A stretch of DNA of 64,000 bases from Pogonophryne albipinna. Taxonomy: Eukaryota; Chordata; Actinopteri; Perciformes; Artedidraconidae. Where the stretch lies: NCBI GenBank assembly GCA_028583405.1, contig CM053251.1, forward strand, positions 4,123,271 to 4,187,270. The letters are read 5' to 3'. The notes under the pieces are model-generated. The model saw only the letters and a program-made list of their open reading frames with translations. It had not been told where the DNA came from and ran no database searches. Each line of letters begins with the position of its first letter. Positions within the stretch are counted from its first letter, which is position 1. Position numbers and translations under genes: made by a program. Positions 10,415 to 23,448 of the stretch are shown in pieces.

Positions 10415-10796
10415 GAGGATGAACAGCAAATAGAGCATACAAATAATCCATGGTCAAAGGTCATGAGAAAATATATTAAGCTCATGGATACCTTAACCGT
10501 TCAAACTGTGCAAGACACAATGTAGGAAATGGAAACTTAGCGATTAATAATTAAGTGTATTTTATTTACAAACTAAAGTCTTTTATTTTTACTTGTGTCA
10601 TTTGCGAAGGCCGTTTGAATTTTTTGTTTTTTATAATATATTTATTTGACAGGGACAGTGCACATTGATTGACATTTCTGTAAATGCGCCAGAGTTAGAC
10701 AACAGGATATGTTTGTTGTGTTCAAGGGATCTGCTTCTCCCTTCCAGTGCATTGATTATGTCAATATGTCGCTGTATTTGCAGAAGCTAAGAATTT

Positions 10797-10878
10797 ACCA
10801 GGAGTGGGGTTTGAACCCACGAGGGCTATTGCCCATTGGATCTTAAGTCCAACGCCTTAACCACTCGGCCATCCTGGT
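10797..10878 (-). tRNA. tRNA-Leu(UAA), locus 15, type A
   Basis: Intact A57 body. Confidence 0.93.
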
Positions 10879-11489
10879 AAGGATGAACAGGAATTAGAGC
10901 ATCAAATTGATCTATTGTCAAAGGTCATGAGAAATTATATTAATCGAATCGATACCTTAACCACTCAAACTGTGCAAGACAAAATGTAAACAAAATGTAA
11001 AAAAGAGCGAGTAATTATTGACAGTTTTTTATATACAAACTCAACTTTTTTTCACTTTGTCATTTGCTTATAATTGCTACCGTATCACCGTTTGTTGGGT
11101 TTAAGGGACCTGCTTCTCCCTTACGGTACGTTCACACGGCTCCGTTCCGTGCTTCAACGGAGACGCCTCCCATTCACTTTGAATGGGGTGACGTTAAGCT
11201 TTGCCGAACTGCATTGTGGTTCCGTCGCATCGCTTTGCCTCCGTTGCTCGCTTCGAAAGTTGAGAAAAGTTCAACTTTTCAAGCGTCAGCTAATCAAATA
11301 ATATGCCAGTATGAGCACTAGCCAATCAAACCTCTGCTTGTGTGTCAGGGGTGGGAGATTCATGTGATTGGTTGTTTCAGACACGCCCGCCGGCAAGCTT
11401 CAACGCACACCGCTGTGTGGACGGGCCGTTCCAGTGTAGGGGGCATTTAATATGTTAGTTTATTGGTTTATCTACAGAAGTTAAGATTT

Positions 11490-11571
11490 ACCAGGAGTGG
11501 GGTTTGAACCCACGAGGGCTATTGCCCATTGGATCTTAAGTCCAACGCCTTAACCACTCGGCCATCCTGGT
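11490..11571 (-). tRNA. tRNA-Leu(UAA), locus 16, type B
   Basis: Intact A57 body. Register partner of 3106 and of the hybrid 19874, so it marks the junction between the two 8,384-bp blocks. Confidence 0.93.
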
Positions 11572-11953
11572 GAGGATGAACAGCAAATAGAGCATACAAA
11601 TAATCCATGGTCAAAGGTCATGAGAAAATATATTAAGCTCATGGATACCTTAACCGTTCAAACTGTGCAAGACACAATGTAGGAAATGGAAACTTAGCGA
11701 TTAATAATTAAGTGTATTTTATTTACAAACTAAAGTCTTTTATTTTTACTTGTGTCATTTGCGAAGGCCGTTTGAATTTTTTGTTTTTTATAATATATTT
11801 ATTTGACAGGGACAGTGCACATTGATTGACATTTCTGTAAATGCGCCAGAGTTAGACAACAGGATATGTTTGTTGTGTTCAAGGGATCTGCTTCTCCCTT
11901 CCAGTGCATTGATTATGTCAATATGTCGCTGTATTTGCAGAAGCTAAGAATTT

Positions 11954-12035
11954 ACCAGGAGTGGGGTTTGAACCCACGAGGGCTATTGCCCATTGGATCT
12001 TAAGTCCAACGCCTTAACCACTCGGCCATCCTGGT
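11954..12035 (-). tRNA. tRNA-Leu(UAA), locus 17, type A
   Basis: Intact A57 body. Confidence 0.93.
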
Positions 12036-12655
12036 AAGGATGAACAGGAATTAGAGCATCAAATTGATCTATTGTCAAAGGTCATGAGAAATTATATTAA
12101 TCGAATCGATACCTTAACCACTCAAACTGTGCAAGACAAAATGTAAACAAAATGTAAAAAAGAGCGAGTAATTATTGACAGTTTTTTATATACAAACTCA
12201 ACTTTTTTTCACTTTGTCATTTGCTTATAATTGCTACCGTATCACCGTTTGTTGGGTTTAAGGGACCTGCTTCTCCCTTACGGTACGTTCACACGGCTCC
12301 GTTCCGTGCTTCAACGGAGACGCCTCCCATTCACTTTGAATGGGGTGACGTCAAGCTTTGCCGAACTGCATTGTGGTTCCGTCGCATCGCTTTGCCTCCG
12401 TTGCTCGCTTCGAAAGTTGAGAAAAGTTCAACTTTTCAAGCGTCAGCCAATCAAATAATATGCCAGTATGAGCACTAGCCAATCAACCCGCTGCTTGTGT
12501 GTCAGGGGTGAGAGATTCATGTGATTGGTTGTTGGTCGAGTTTCAGACACGCCCGCCGGCAAGCTTCAACGCACACCGCTGTGTGGACGGGCCGTTCCAG
12601 TGTAGGGGGCATTTAATATGTTAGTTTATTGGTTTATCTACAGAAGTTAAGATTT

Positions 12656-12737
12656 ACCAGGAGTGGGGTTTGAACCCACGAGGGCTATTGCCCATTGGAT
12701 CTTAAGTCCAACGCCTTAACCACTCGGCCATCCTGGT
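12656..12737 (-). tRNA. tRNA-Leu(UAA), locus 18, type B
   Basis: Intact A57 body; its spacer has the short deletion described for locus 8. Confidence 0.93.
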
Positions 12738-13113
12738 GAGGATGAACAGCAAATAGAGCATACAAATAATCCATGGTCAAAGGTCATGAGAAAATATATT
12801 AAGCTCAACTTAACCGTTCAAACTGTGCAAGACACAATGTAGGAAATGGAAACTTAGCGATTCATAATTAAGTGTATTTTATGTACAAACTAAAGTCTTT
12901 TGTTTTTACTTGTGTCATTTGCGAAGGCCGTTTGAATTTTTTTTTTTTTATAATATATTTATTTGACAGGGACAGTGCACATTGATTGACATTTCTGTAA
13001 ATGCGCCAGAGTTAGCCAACAGGATATGTTTGTTGTGTTCAAGGGATCTGCTTCTCCCTTCCAGTGCATTTATTATGTCAATATGTCGCTGTATTTGCAG
13101 AAGCTAAGAATTT

Positions 13114-13195
13114 ACCAGGAGTGGGGTTCGAACCCACGAGGGCTATTGCCCATTGGATCTTAAGTCCAACGCCTTAACCACTCGGCCATCCTGGT
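13114..13195 (-). tRNA. tRNA-Leu(UAA), locus 19, type A, G57 form
   Basis: Intact body with T loop TTCGAAC. Confidence 0.94.
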
Positions 13196-13815
13196 AAGGA
13201 TGAACAGGAATTAGAGCATCAAATTGATCTATTGTCAAAGGTCATGAGAAATTATATTAATCGAATCGATACCTTAACCACTCAAACTGTGCAAGACAAA
13301 ATGTAAACAAAATGTAAAAAAGAGCGAGTAATTATTGACAGTTTTTTATATACAAACTCAACTTTTTTTCACTTTGTCATTTGCTTATAATTGCTACCGT
13401 ATCACCGTTTGTTGGGTTTAAGGGACCTGCTTCTCCCTTACGGTACGTTCACACGGCTCCGTTCCGTGCTTCAACGGAGACGCCTCCCATTCACTTTGAA
13501 TGGGGTGACGTCAAGCTTTGCCGAACTGCATTGTGGTTCCGTCGCATCGCTTTGCCTCCGTTGCTCGCTTCGAAAGTTGAGAAAAGTTCAACTTTTCAAG
13601 CGTCAGCCAATCAAATAATATGCCAGTATGAGCACTAGCCAATCAACCCGCTGCTTGTGTGTCAGGGGTGAGAGATTCATGTGATTGGTTGTTGGTCGAG
13701 TTTCAGACACGCCCGCCGGCAAGCTTCAACGCACACCGCTGTGTGGACGGGCCGTTCCAGTGTAGGGGGCATTTAATATGTTAGTTTATTGGTTTATCTA
13801 CAGAAGTTAAGATTT

Positions 13816-13897
13816 ACCAGGAGTGGGGTTTGAACCCATGAGGGCTATTGCCCATTGGATCTTAAGTCCAACGCCTTAACCACTCGGCCATCCTGGT
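13816..13897 (-). tRNA. tRNA-Leu(UAA), locus 20, type B, A49 variant
   Basis: T-stem A49-C65 mismatch, unlike its partner 5432. Confidence 0.88.
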
Positions 13898-14279
13898 GAG
13901 GATGAACAGCAAATAGAGCATACAAATAATCCATGGTCAAAGGTCATGAGAAAATATATTAAGCTCATGGATACCTTAACCGTTCAAACTGTGCAAGACA
14001 CAATGTAGGAAATGGAAACTTAGCGATTAATAATTAAGTGTATTTTATTTACAAACTAAAGTCTTTTATTTTTACTTGTGTCATTTGCGAAGGCCGTTTG
14101 AATTTTTTGTTTTTTATAATATATTTATTTGACAGGGACAGTGCACATTGATTGACATTTCTGTAAATGCGCCAGAGTTAGCCAACAGGATATGTTTGTT
14201 GTGTTCAAGGGATCTGCTTCTCCCTTCCAGTGCATTGATTATGTCAATATGTCGCTGTATTTGCAGAAGCTAAGAATTT

Positions 14280-14361
14280 ACCAGGAGTGGGGTTTGAACC
14301 CACGAGGGCTATTGCCCATTGGATCTTAAGTCCAACGCCTTTACCACTCGGCCATCCTGGT
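14280..14361 (-). tRNA. tRNA-Leu(UAA), locus 21, type A, D-loop variant
   Basis: A57 body with the D-loop change seen at 4730. Confidence 0.9.
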
Positions 14362-14972
14362 AAGGATGAACAGGAATTAGAGCATCAAATTGATCTATTG
14401 TCAAAGGTCATGAGAAATTATATTAATCGAATGGATACCTTAACCACTCAAACTGTACAAGACAAAATTTAAACAAAATGTAAAAAAGTGCGAGTAATTA
14501 TTGACAGTTTTTTAGATACAAACTCAACTTTTTTTTACTTTGTCATTTGCTTATAATTGCTACCGTATCACCGTTTGTTGGGTTTAAGGGACCTGCTTCT
14601 CCCTTACGGTACGTTCACATGGTTCCGTTGCGTGCTTCAACGGAGACGCCTCCCATTCACTTTGAATGGGGTGACGTCAAGCTTTGCCGAACTGCATTGT
14701 GGTTCCGTCGCATCGCTTTGCCTCCGTTGTTCGCTTCGAAAGTTGAGAAAAGTTCAACTTTTCAAGCGTCAGCTAATCAAATAATATGCCAGTATGAGCA
14801 CTAGCCAATCAAACCTCTGCTTGTGTGTCAGGGGTGGGAGATTCATGTGATTGGTTGTTTCAGACACGCCCGCCGGCAAGCTTCAACGCACACCGCTGTG
14901 TGGACGGGCCGTTCCAGTGTAGGGGGCATTTAATATGTTAGTTTATTGGTTTATCTACAGAAGTTAAGATTT

Positions 14973-15026
14973 ACCAGGAGTGGGGTTTGAACCCACGAGG
15001 GCTATTGCCCATTGGATCTTAAGTCC
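14973..15026 (-). pseudogene. tRNA-Leu locus 22, 3' part, split by element copy 2
   Basis: Same break as locus 12, shifted by 8,384. Confidence 0.93.
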
Positions 15027-17596
15027 TAGCTGGCGCAGGACCGTCTGTCAAAATCCAATCTATCACCCAATCATGATACTCGCTGTCCATTGTGAGATTG
15101 GATTTAAACCAATCACGACGCGAGTTCACAATGGACGGAGCCAATCACGTCACGGCATCACAATGGACAGAGCCACTCACGGCACGGCTTCTCCCCGAAC
15201 CCGCCCCCCTCACGCTTTTGGTTGACACAGTGGACAAATCGCGAGGCGCATCAGAGGTGTTCAGAGTAAGTAACAACACTACCTGTTTCTATTTTCCCGT
15301 TTTCAGTCATAAAACCTATTTTTACAACCGTCGTTTTGGCGTCAACTTTTACATTACGGTATACAGTCGGCAACTTCAGTCTGCATAAAGTTAGCAAGCC
15401 AGCATTGCTAATGCTATCGTGTCTAGGTTAAATACACGTTATTATATTAATCAATGTCAACAGCCATGTGTGATAAAGTGTGTTATATGCTCCAGGAAGG
15501 ACACAGTATATTGTTGAATATATATTCAAGATAGCTATATACTGTATATAACATTACATTAATTGTAATTCAATATACACACATTAATCATTTATGGATA
15601 AAAGAACAACTTCACCGTTTATGAACATGATGTGTGTTTATACATGATTATATGTGTAGATAACCTGTATAAATAATGGTTAACATGGTGTCAGTGTTGT
15701 TCGCTTTGCAGTGTAGTTCTCTCTAACACTTGCATTGTTATTTTACTTAAAGTTTAGATGCTCACTAAACCTATAAGCCATAACGAAATGGGAGATACGG
15801 AATGGACGGGCTTTGGCCTTCAGGAGGGATAAACCCGCTCCAAGGAAACGGAAGTGACGTGACCTCTGTCAGAAGGTAAAGTATAGAAACATATGTACCT
15901 ATTACTTATTATTCACATATGATAAGTAGATTACTGAACATTTACAATGTACTGGTGCAAATATTATCAATCAAAGGATTTACACTGAGTGACTCACTCC
16001 AGACTAAAACATAATGATGATAGTTTCAGATTAAGAAATGCCTCATGCATACATTTTATATCACACCCCCAGTAGTTACCCCCACCCAGAGCCTAGCCTC
16101 CTCCCTGTGGCCTGCCAGGAGCCCCTAGAGCCCAGCCTCCTCCCTGTGGCCTGCCAGGAGCCCCCAGAGCCCAGCCTCCTCCCAAGCAGTCTCTGGGTGC
16201 TGTCCATGTACGGCAGGGATATCCTCTCCCACATGGACCATATCAAGGCCAGCATCACCTCCACATTTGGTTCCATCTTAAAGATGGACTCAATCAAAAA
16301 GGTCATACATAACGTGACTGTGTATTTGATTTCCGTGTTTGTTAAACTCTCTTATAAACAATAACATTACAAACTAGTTTTTATTATAAATGTGTTCGGT
16401 TATAAATCTGGAAACATTAACTGCTATAGATCATTTCTAATAAATGCCTCAACTTCGCTGTTGTCACATTCCAGATCACAAAGCATCAAAACAAGGTGGA
16501 GATGTAGCTCTTCCCTGCTCCACCCTCAGGTCCTCAGGTGGTGATTCGGCGCTTCCCTGCTCCACCTTTGGGCTCCATGATATTTACTCCAGTGAGCTTA
16601 CAGGTTCCTGTCCTGGTCGCTGCTCCACAGGCTCTGAATGCCAGCCTCTCTCTGCTTTTCCTGCTCCTAGTCCTGCTCCTGCTCCATACAGCCAAACACT
16701 GCCCTGCAAAGTACTGCCCAACACGTGTGGAGGTGTGGGAGCTTTGGGACAGCGGACACTGGACACAGCCAGTACAGGGAGTAGTGAACTACATTGTGCC
16801 AAAGGAGCAATGGTTGAAGGACATAACAAAATGTATACCCCCCCACCAGAGGCATGGACACTGGACACTTATTTATGTATATAGTTCGGTGTATAGTTTG
16901 ATATTTATTTATATATATGATATGTATATATTTTATTAAGTTTATGATAATGTTTATTTTATGTTAAAACTAATTTAGAGTGTTATTTTGTTATACTGCA
17001 CCTTACTTACTTTTAAGGGTTGTTTTACATTTTATTAAGTTGAACTACTTTAAAATAAAGGTTTGGTTCTATCAAGTTCGTGACTGTCCAATAATTGAGT
17101 GCTTTGTTTAGAATTTCTATCGGTTTTCTCTTTGTTTGTTAAAAGAAATACATTATAACACCAATACCTTCTTAGTTCATATTAAATGTAATGGTTACAT
17201 TTAAGTATTTGTCCACAGCACACAAACCATGAGCTGGTCCATATTGGGTACTTCAAAACTATCCCTGATAAAGAAAATAATAATAATTGTATTTAATAAA
17301 CTTGAAAGAAGTAGATACGTTTTACTTAATATTTATTAGAAATATATAATATTTATTAGAAATGTGTTAATAGTTAACTGCATAACACAAGTGTTATTAG
17401 TCAACAAACGCATACGTTGTTGGTCTTTATTAAAGTACTTCTGTATATAAATACATTTACATGCAGAAGGGAAACAGGGAGCAAGAGAATCGTTTTTTCT
17501 CCTCTTTTTCCTCTCTTTCTCCCTCTTTTTTCTTCTTCCCCTTCTTCCCCCTTCTTCTCCTTTCTTCCCCCCCCTTGCAAGACTATTGTTCCCCAG
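15027..17596 (+). mobile_element. 2,570-bp element, copy 2 (duplicated with the array)
   Basis: Same length, ends and 9-bp flanking repeat as copy 1, at exactly +8,384. It therefore arose by duplication of the array segment, not by a new insertion. It contains the same promoter-like segment, candidate exons (15712-15875, 16030-16301, 16475 on), poly(A) signal and pyrimidine tract. Confidence 0.88.
16030..16507 (+). pseudogene. Decayed coding remnant in element copy 2
   Basis: Same open frames and the same early stop as in copy 1; I saw no difference in the coding part. Confidence 0.4.
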
Positions 17597-17633
17597 CTTA
17601 AGTCCAACGCCTTAACCACTCGGCCATCCTGGT
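17597..17633 (-). pseudogene. tRNA-Leu locus 22, 5' part
   Basis: Continuation of 14973-15026 after copy 2; A box only. Confidence 0.93.
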
Positions 17634-18015
17634 GAGGATGAACAGCAAATAGAGCATACAAATAATCCATGGTCAAAGGTCATGAGAAAATATATTAAGC
17701 TCATGGATACCTTAACCGTTCAAACTGTGCAAGACACAATGTAGGAAATGGAAACTTAGCGATTAATAATTAAGTGTATTTTATTTACAAACTAAAGTCT
17801 TTTATTTTTACTTGTGTCATTTGCGAAGGCCGTTTGAATTTTTTGTTTTTTATAATATATTTATTTGACAGGGACAGTGCACATTGATTGACATTTCTGT
17901 AAATGCGCCAGAGTTAGACAACAGGATATGTTTGTTGTGTTCAAGGGATCTGCTTCTCCCTTCCAGTGCATTGATTATGTCAATATGTCGCTGTATTTGC
18001 AGAAGCTAAGAATTT

Positions 18016-18097
18016 ACCAGGAGTGGGGTTTGAACCCACGAGGGCTATTGCCCATTGGATCTTAAGTCCAATGCCTTAACCACTCGGCCATCCTGGT
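18016..18097 (-). tRNA. tRNA-Leu(UAA), locus 23, type A, A26 variant
   Basis: Partner of 9632, same A26. Confidence 0.92.
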
Positions 18098-18716
18098 AAG
18101 GATGAACAGGAATTAGAGCATCAAATTGATCTATTGTCAAAGGTCATGAGAAATTATATTAATCGAATCGATACCTTAACCACTCAAACTGTGCAAGACA
18201 AAATGTAAACAAAATGTAAAAAAGAGCGAGTAATTATTGACAGTTTTTTATATACAAACTCAACTTTTTTTCACTTTGTCATTTGCTTATAATTGCTACC
18301 GTATCACCGTTTGTTGGGTTTAAGGGACCTGCTTCTCCCTTACGGTACGTTCACACGGCTCCGTTCCGTGCTTCAACGGAGACGCCTCCCATTCACTTTG
18401 AATGGGGTGACGTTAAGCTTTGCCGAACTGCATTGTGGTTCCGTCGCATCGCTTTGCCTCCGTTGCTCGCTTCGAAAGTTGAGAAAAGTTCAACTTTTCA
18501 AGCGTCAGCCAATCAAATAATATGCCAGTATGAGCACTAGCCAATCACACGCTGCTTGTGTGTCGGGGGTGAGAGATTCATGTGATTGGTTGTTGGTCGA
18601 GTTTCAGACACGCCCGCTGGCAAGCTTCAACGCACACCGCTGTGTGGACGGGCCGTTCCAGTGTAGGGGGCATTTAATATGTTAGTTTATTGGTTTATCT
18701 ACAGAAGTTATGATTT

Positions 18717-18798
18717 ACCAGGAGTGGGGTTTGAACCCATGAGGGCTATTGCCCATTGGATCTTAAGTCCAACGCCTTAACCACTCGGCCATCCTGGT
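18717..18798 (-). tRNA. tRNA-Leu(UAA), locus 24, type B, A49 variant
   Basis: Partner of 10333, same mismatch. Confidence 0.88.
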
Positions 18799-19180
18799 GA
18801 GGATGAACAGCAAATAGAGCATACAAATAATCCATGGTCAAAGGTCATGAGAAAATATATTAAGCTCATGGATACCTTAACCGTTCAAACTGTGCAAGAC
18901 ACAATGTAGGAAATGGAAACTTAGCGATTAATAATTAAGTGTATTTTATTTACAAACTAAAGTCTTTTATTTTTACTTGTGTCATTTGCGAAGGCCGTTT
19001 GAATTTTTTGTTTTTTATAATATATTTATTTGACAGGGACAGTGCACATTGATTGACATTTCTGTAAATGCGCCAGAGTTAGACAACAGGATATGTTTGT
19101 TGTGTTCAAGGGATCTGCTTCTCCCTTCCAGTGCATTGATTATGTCAATATGTCGCTGTATTTGCAGAAGCTAAGAATTT

Positions 19181-19262
19181 ACCAGGAGTGGGGTTTGAAC
19201 CCACGAGGGCTATTGCCCATTGGATCTTAAGTCCAACGCCTTAACCACTCGGCCATCCTGGT
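19181..19262 (-). tRNA. tRNA-Leu(UAA), locus 25, type A
   Basis: Intact A57 body. Confidence 0.93.
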
Positions 19263-19873
19263 AAGGATGAACAGGAATTAGAGCATCAAATTGATCTATT
19301 GTCAAAGGTCATGAGAAATTATATTAATCGAATCGATACCTTAACCACTCAAACTGTGCAAGACAAAATGTAAACAAAATGTAAAAAAGAGCGAGTAATT
19401 ATTGACAGTTTTTTATATACAAACTCAACTTTTTTTCACTTTGTCATTTGCTTATAATTGCTACCGTATCACCGTTTGTTGGGTTTAAGGGACCTGCTTC
19501 TCCCTTACGGTACGTTCACACGGCTCCGTTCCGTGCTTCAACGGAGACGCCTCCCATTCACTTTGAATGGGGTGACGTTAAGCTTTGCCGAACTGCATTG
19601 TGGTTCCGTCGCATCGCTTTGCCTCCGTTGCTCGCTTCGAAAGTTGAGAAAAGTTCAACTTTTCAAGCGTCAGCTAATCAAATAATATGCCAGTATGAGC
19701 ACTAGCCAATCAAACCTCTGCTTGTGTGTCAGGGGTGGGAGATTCATGTGATTGGTTGTTTCAGACACGCCCGCCGGCAAGCTTCAACGCACACCGCTGT
19801 GTGGACGGGCCGTTCCAGTGTAGGGGGCATTTAATATGTTAGTTTATTGGTTTATCTACAGAAGTTAAGATTT

Positions 19874-19955
19874 ACCAGGAGTGGGGTTTGAACCCACGAG
19901 GGCTATTGCCCATTGGATCTTAAGTCCAATGCCTTAACCACTCGGCCATCCTGGT
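19874..19955 (-). tRNA. tRNA-Leu(UAA), locus 26, B/A hybrid
   Basis: The left flank is type B (GAAGTTAAGATTT) but the right flank is type A (AAGGATGAACAGGAATT), and the body has the A26 change found at 9632 and 18016. Two A monomers are thus adjacent, and the next MITE is only 693 nt on. A crossover inside the tRNA body explains this. The gene itself is structurally intact. Confidence 0.92.
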
Positions 19956-20574
19956 AAGGATGAACAGGAATTAGAGCATCAAATTGATCTATTGTCAAAG
20001 GTCATGAGAAATTATATTAATCGAATCGATACCTTAACCACTCAAACTGTGCAAGACAAAATGTAAACAAAATGTAAAAAAGAGCGAGTAATTATTGACA
20101 GTTTTTTATATACAAACTCAACTTTTTTTCACTTTGTCATTTGCTTATAATTGCTACCGTATCACCGTTTGTTGGGTTTAAGGGACCTGCTTCTCCCTTA
20201 CGGTACGTTCACACGGCTCCGTTCCGTGCTTCAACGGAGACGCCTCCCATTCACTTTGAATGGGGTGACGTTAAGCTTTGCCGAACTGCATTGTGGTTCC
20301 GTCGCATCGCTTTGCCTCCGTTGCTCGCTTCGAAAGTTGAGAAAAGTTCAACTTTTCAAGCGTCAGCCAATCAAATAATATGCCAGTATGAGCACTAGCC
20401 AATCACACGCTGCTTGTGTGTCGGGGGTGAGAGATTCATGTGATTGGTTGTTGGTCGAGTTTCAGACACGCCCGCTGGCAAGCTTCAACGCACACCGCTG
20501 TGTGGACGGGCCGTTCCAGTGTAGGGGGCATTTAATATGTTAGTTTATTGGTTTATCTACAGAAGTTATGATTT

Positions 20575-20656
20575 ACCAGGAGTGGGGTTTGAACCCATGA
20601 GGGCTATTGCCCATTGGATCTTAAGTCCAACGCCTTAACCACTCGGCCATCCTGGT
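20575..20656 (-). tRNA. tRNA-Leu(UAA), locus 27, type B, A49 variant
   Basis: T-stem A49-C65 mismatch. Confidence 0.88.
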
Positions 20657-21038
20657 GAGGATGAACAGCAAATAGAGCATACAAATAATCCATGGTCAAA
20701 GGTCATGAGAAAATATATTAAGCTCATGGATACCTTAACCGTTCAAACTGTGCAAGACACAATGTAGGAAATGGAAACTTAGCGATTAATAATTAAGTGT
20801 ATTTTATTTACAAACTAAAGTCTTTTATTTTTACTTGTGTCATTTGCGAAGGCCGTTTGAATTTTTTGTTTTTTATAATATATTTATTTGACAGGGACAG
20901 TGCACATTGATTGACATTTCTGTAAATGCGCCAGAGTTAGACAACAGGATATGTTTGTTGTGTTCAAGGGATCTGCTTCTCCCTTCCAGTGCATTGATTA
21001 TGTCAATATGTCGCTGTATTTGCAGAAGCTAAGAATTT

Positions 21039-21120
21039 ACCAGGAGTGGGGTTTGAACCCACGAGGGCTATTGCCCATTGGATCTTAAGTCCAACGCCTT
21101 AACCACTCGGCCATCCTGGT
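21039..21120 (-). tRNA. tRNA-Leu(UAA), locus 28, type A
   Basis: Intact A57 body. Confidence 0.93.
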
Positions 21121-21740
21121 AAGGATGAACAGGAATTAGAGCATCAAATTGATCTATTGTCAAAGGTCATGAGAAATTATATTAATCGAATCGATACCTT
21201 AACCACTCAAACTGTGCAAGACAAAATGTAAACAAAATGTAAAAAAGAGCGAGTAATTATTGACAGTTTTTTATATACAAACTCAACTTTTTTTCACTTT
21301 GTCATTTGCTTATAATTGCTACCGTATCACCGTTTGTTGGGTTTAAGGGACCTGCTTCTCCCTTACGGTACGTTCACACGGCTCCGTTCCGTGCTTCAAC
21401 GGAGACGCCTCCCATTCACTTTGAATGGGGTGACGTCAAGCTTTGCCGAACTGCATTGTGGTTCCGTCGCATCGCTTTGCCTCCGTTGCTCGCTTCGAAA
21501 GTTGAGAAAAGTTCAACTTTTCAAGCGTCAGCCAATCAAATAATATGCCAGTATGAGCACTAGCCAATCAACCCGCTGCTTGTGTGTCAGGGGTGAGAGA
21601 TTCATGTGATTGGTTGTTGGTCGAGTTTCAGACACGCCCGCCGGCAAGCTTCAACGCACACCGCTGTGTGGATGGGCCGTTCCAGTGTAGGGGGCATTTA
21701 ATATGTTAGTTTATTGGTTTATCTACAGAAGTTAAGATTT

Positions 21741-21822
21741 ACCAGGAGTGGGGTTTGAACCCACGAGGGCTATTGCCCATTGGATCTTAAGTCCAACGCC
21801 TTAACCACTCGGCCATCCTGGT
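21741..21822 (-). tRNA. tRNA-Leu(UAA), locus 29, type B
   Basis: Intact A57 body; its spacer carries the short deletion of locus 8. Confidence 0.93.
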
Positions 21823-22199
21823 GAGGATGAACAGCAAATAGAGCATACAAATAATCCATGGTCAAAGGTCATGAGAAAATATATTAAGCTCAACTTAACC
21901 GTTCAAACTGTGCAAGACACAATGTAGGAAATGGAAACTTAGCGATTCATAATTAAGTGTATTTTATGTACAAACTAAAGTCTTTTGTTTTTACTTGTGT
22001 CATTTGCGAAGGCCGTTTGAATTTTTTTTTTTTTTATAATATATTTATTTGACAGGGACAGTGCACATTGATTGACATTTCTGTAAATGCGCCAGAGTTA
22101 GCCAACAGGATATGTTTGTTGTGTTCAAGGGATCTGCTTCTCCCTTCCAGTGCATTTATTATGTCAATATGTCGCTGTATTTGCAGAAGCTAAGAATTT

Positions 22200-22281
22200 A
22201 CCAGGAGTGGGGTTCGAACCCACGAGGGCTATTGCCCATTGGATCTTAAGTCCAACGCCTTAACCACTCGGCCATCCTGGT
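22200..22281 (-). tRNA. tRNA-Leu(UAA), locus 30, type A, G57 form
   Basis: Intact body with T loop TTCGAAC. Confidence 0.94.
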
Positions 22282-22901
22282 AAGGATGAACAGGAATTAG
22301 AGCATCAAATTGATCTATTGTCAAAGGTCATGAGAAATTATATTAATCGAATCGATACCTTAACCACTCAAACTGTGCAAGACAAAATGTAAACAAAATG
22401 TAAAAAAGAGCGAGTAATTATTGACAGTTTTTTATATACAAACTCAACTTTTTTTCACTTTGTCATTTGCTTATAATTGCTACCGTATCACCGTTTGTTG
22501 GGTTTAAGGGACCTGCTTCTCCCTTACGGTACGTTCACACGGCTCCGTTCCGTGCTTCAACGGAGACGCCTCCCATTCACTTTGAATGGGGTGACGTCAA
22601 GCTTTGCCGAACTGCATTGTGGTTCCGTCGCATCGCTTTGCCTCCGTTGCTCGCTTCGAAAGTTGAGAAAAGTTCAACTTTTCAAGCGTCAGCCAATCAA
22701 ATAATATGCCAGTATGAGCACTAGCCAATCAACCCGCTGCTTGTGTGTCAGGGGTGAGAGATTCATGTGATTGGTTGTTGGTCGAGTTTCAGACACGCCC
22801 GCCGGCAAGCTTCAACGCACACCGCTGTGTGGACGGGCTGTTACAGTGTAGGGGGCATTTAATATGTTAGTTTATTGGTTTATCTACAGAAGTTAAGATT
22901 T

Positions 22902-22983
22902 ACCAGGAGTGGGGTTTGAACCCACGAGGGCTATTGCCCATTGGATCTTAAGTCCAACGCCTTAACCACTCGGCCATCCTGGT
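22902..22983 (-). tRNA. tRNA-Leu(UAA), locus 31, type B
   Basis: Intact A57 body. Confidence 0.93.
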
Positions 22984-23366
22984 GAGGATGAACAGCAAAT
23001 AGAGCATACAAATAATCCATGGTCAAAGGTCATGAGAAAATATATTAAGCTCATGGATACCTTAACCGTTCAAACTGTGCAAGACACAATGTAGGAAATG
23101 GAAACTTAGCGATTAATAATTAAGTGTATTTTATTTACAAACTAAAGTCTTTTATTTTTACTTGTGTCATTTGCGAAGGCCGTTTGAATTTTTTTGTTTT
23201 TTATAATATATTTATTTGACAGGGACAGTGCACATTGATTGACATTTCTGTAAATGCGCCAGAGTTAGCCAACAGGATATGTTTGTTGTGTTCAAGGGAT
23301 CTGCTTCTCCCTTCCAGTGCATTGATTATGTCAATATGTCGCTGTATTTGCAGAAGCTAAGAATTT

Positions 23367-23448
23367 ACCAGGAGTGGGGTTTGAACCCACGAGGGCTATT
23401 GCCCATTGGATCTTAAGTCCAACGCCTTAACCACTCGGCCATCCTGGT
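23367..23448 (-). tRNA. tRNA-Leu(UAA), locus 32, type A
   Basis: Intact A57 body. Confidence 0.93.

Larger units (their letters stand above)
3106..11489. repeat. 8,384-bp higher-order duplication, block 1
   Basis: Every landmark checked (tRNAs, MITE starts, element ends, candidate exons) recurs at +8,384 in 11490-19873. The blocks abut within the B-type tRNA at 11490. A few tRNA variants differ between partners (3570/11954, 4730/13114, 5432/13816, 5896/14280). Confidence 0.85.
11490..19873. repeat. 8,384-bp higher-order duplication, block 2
   Basis: Partner of 3106-11489. Ends at the hybrid tRNA 19874. Confidence 0.85.

Noticed and set aside
15027..17596. Second independent insertion of the 2,570-bp element
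   Set aside because: Same junctions and an exact 8,384 offset for all surroundings show it was duplicated with the array.
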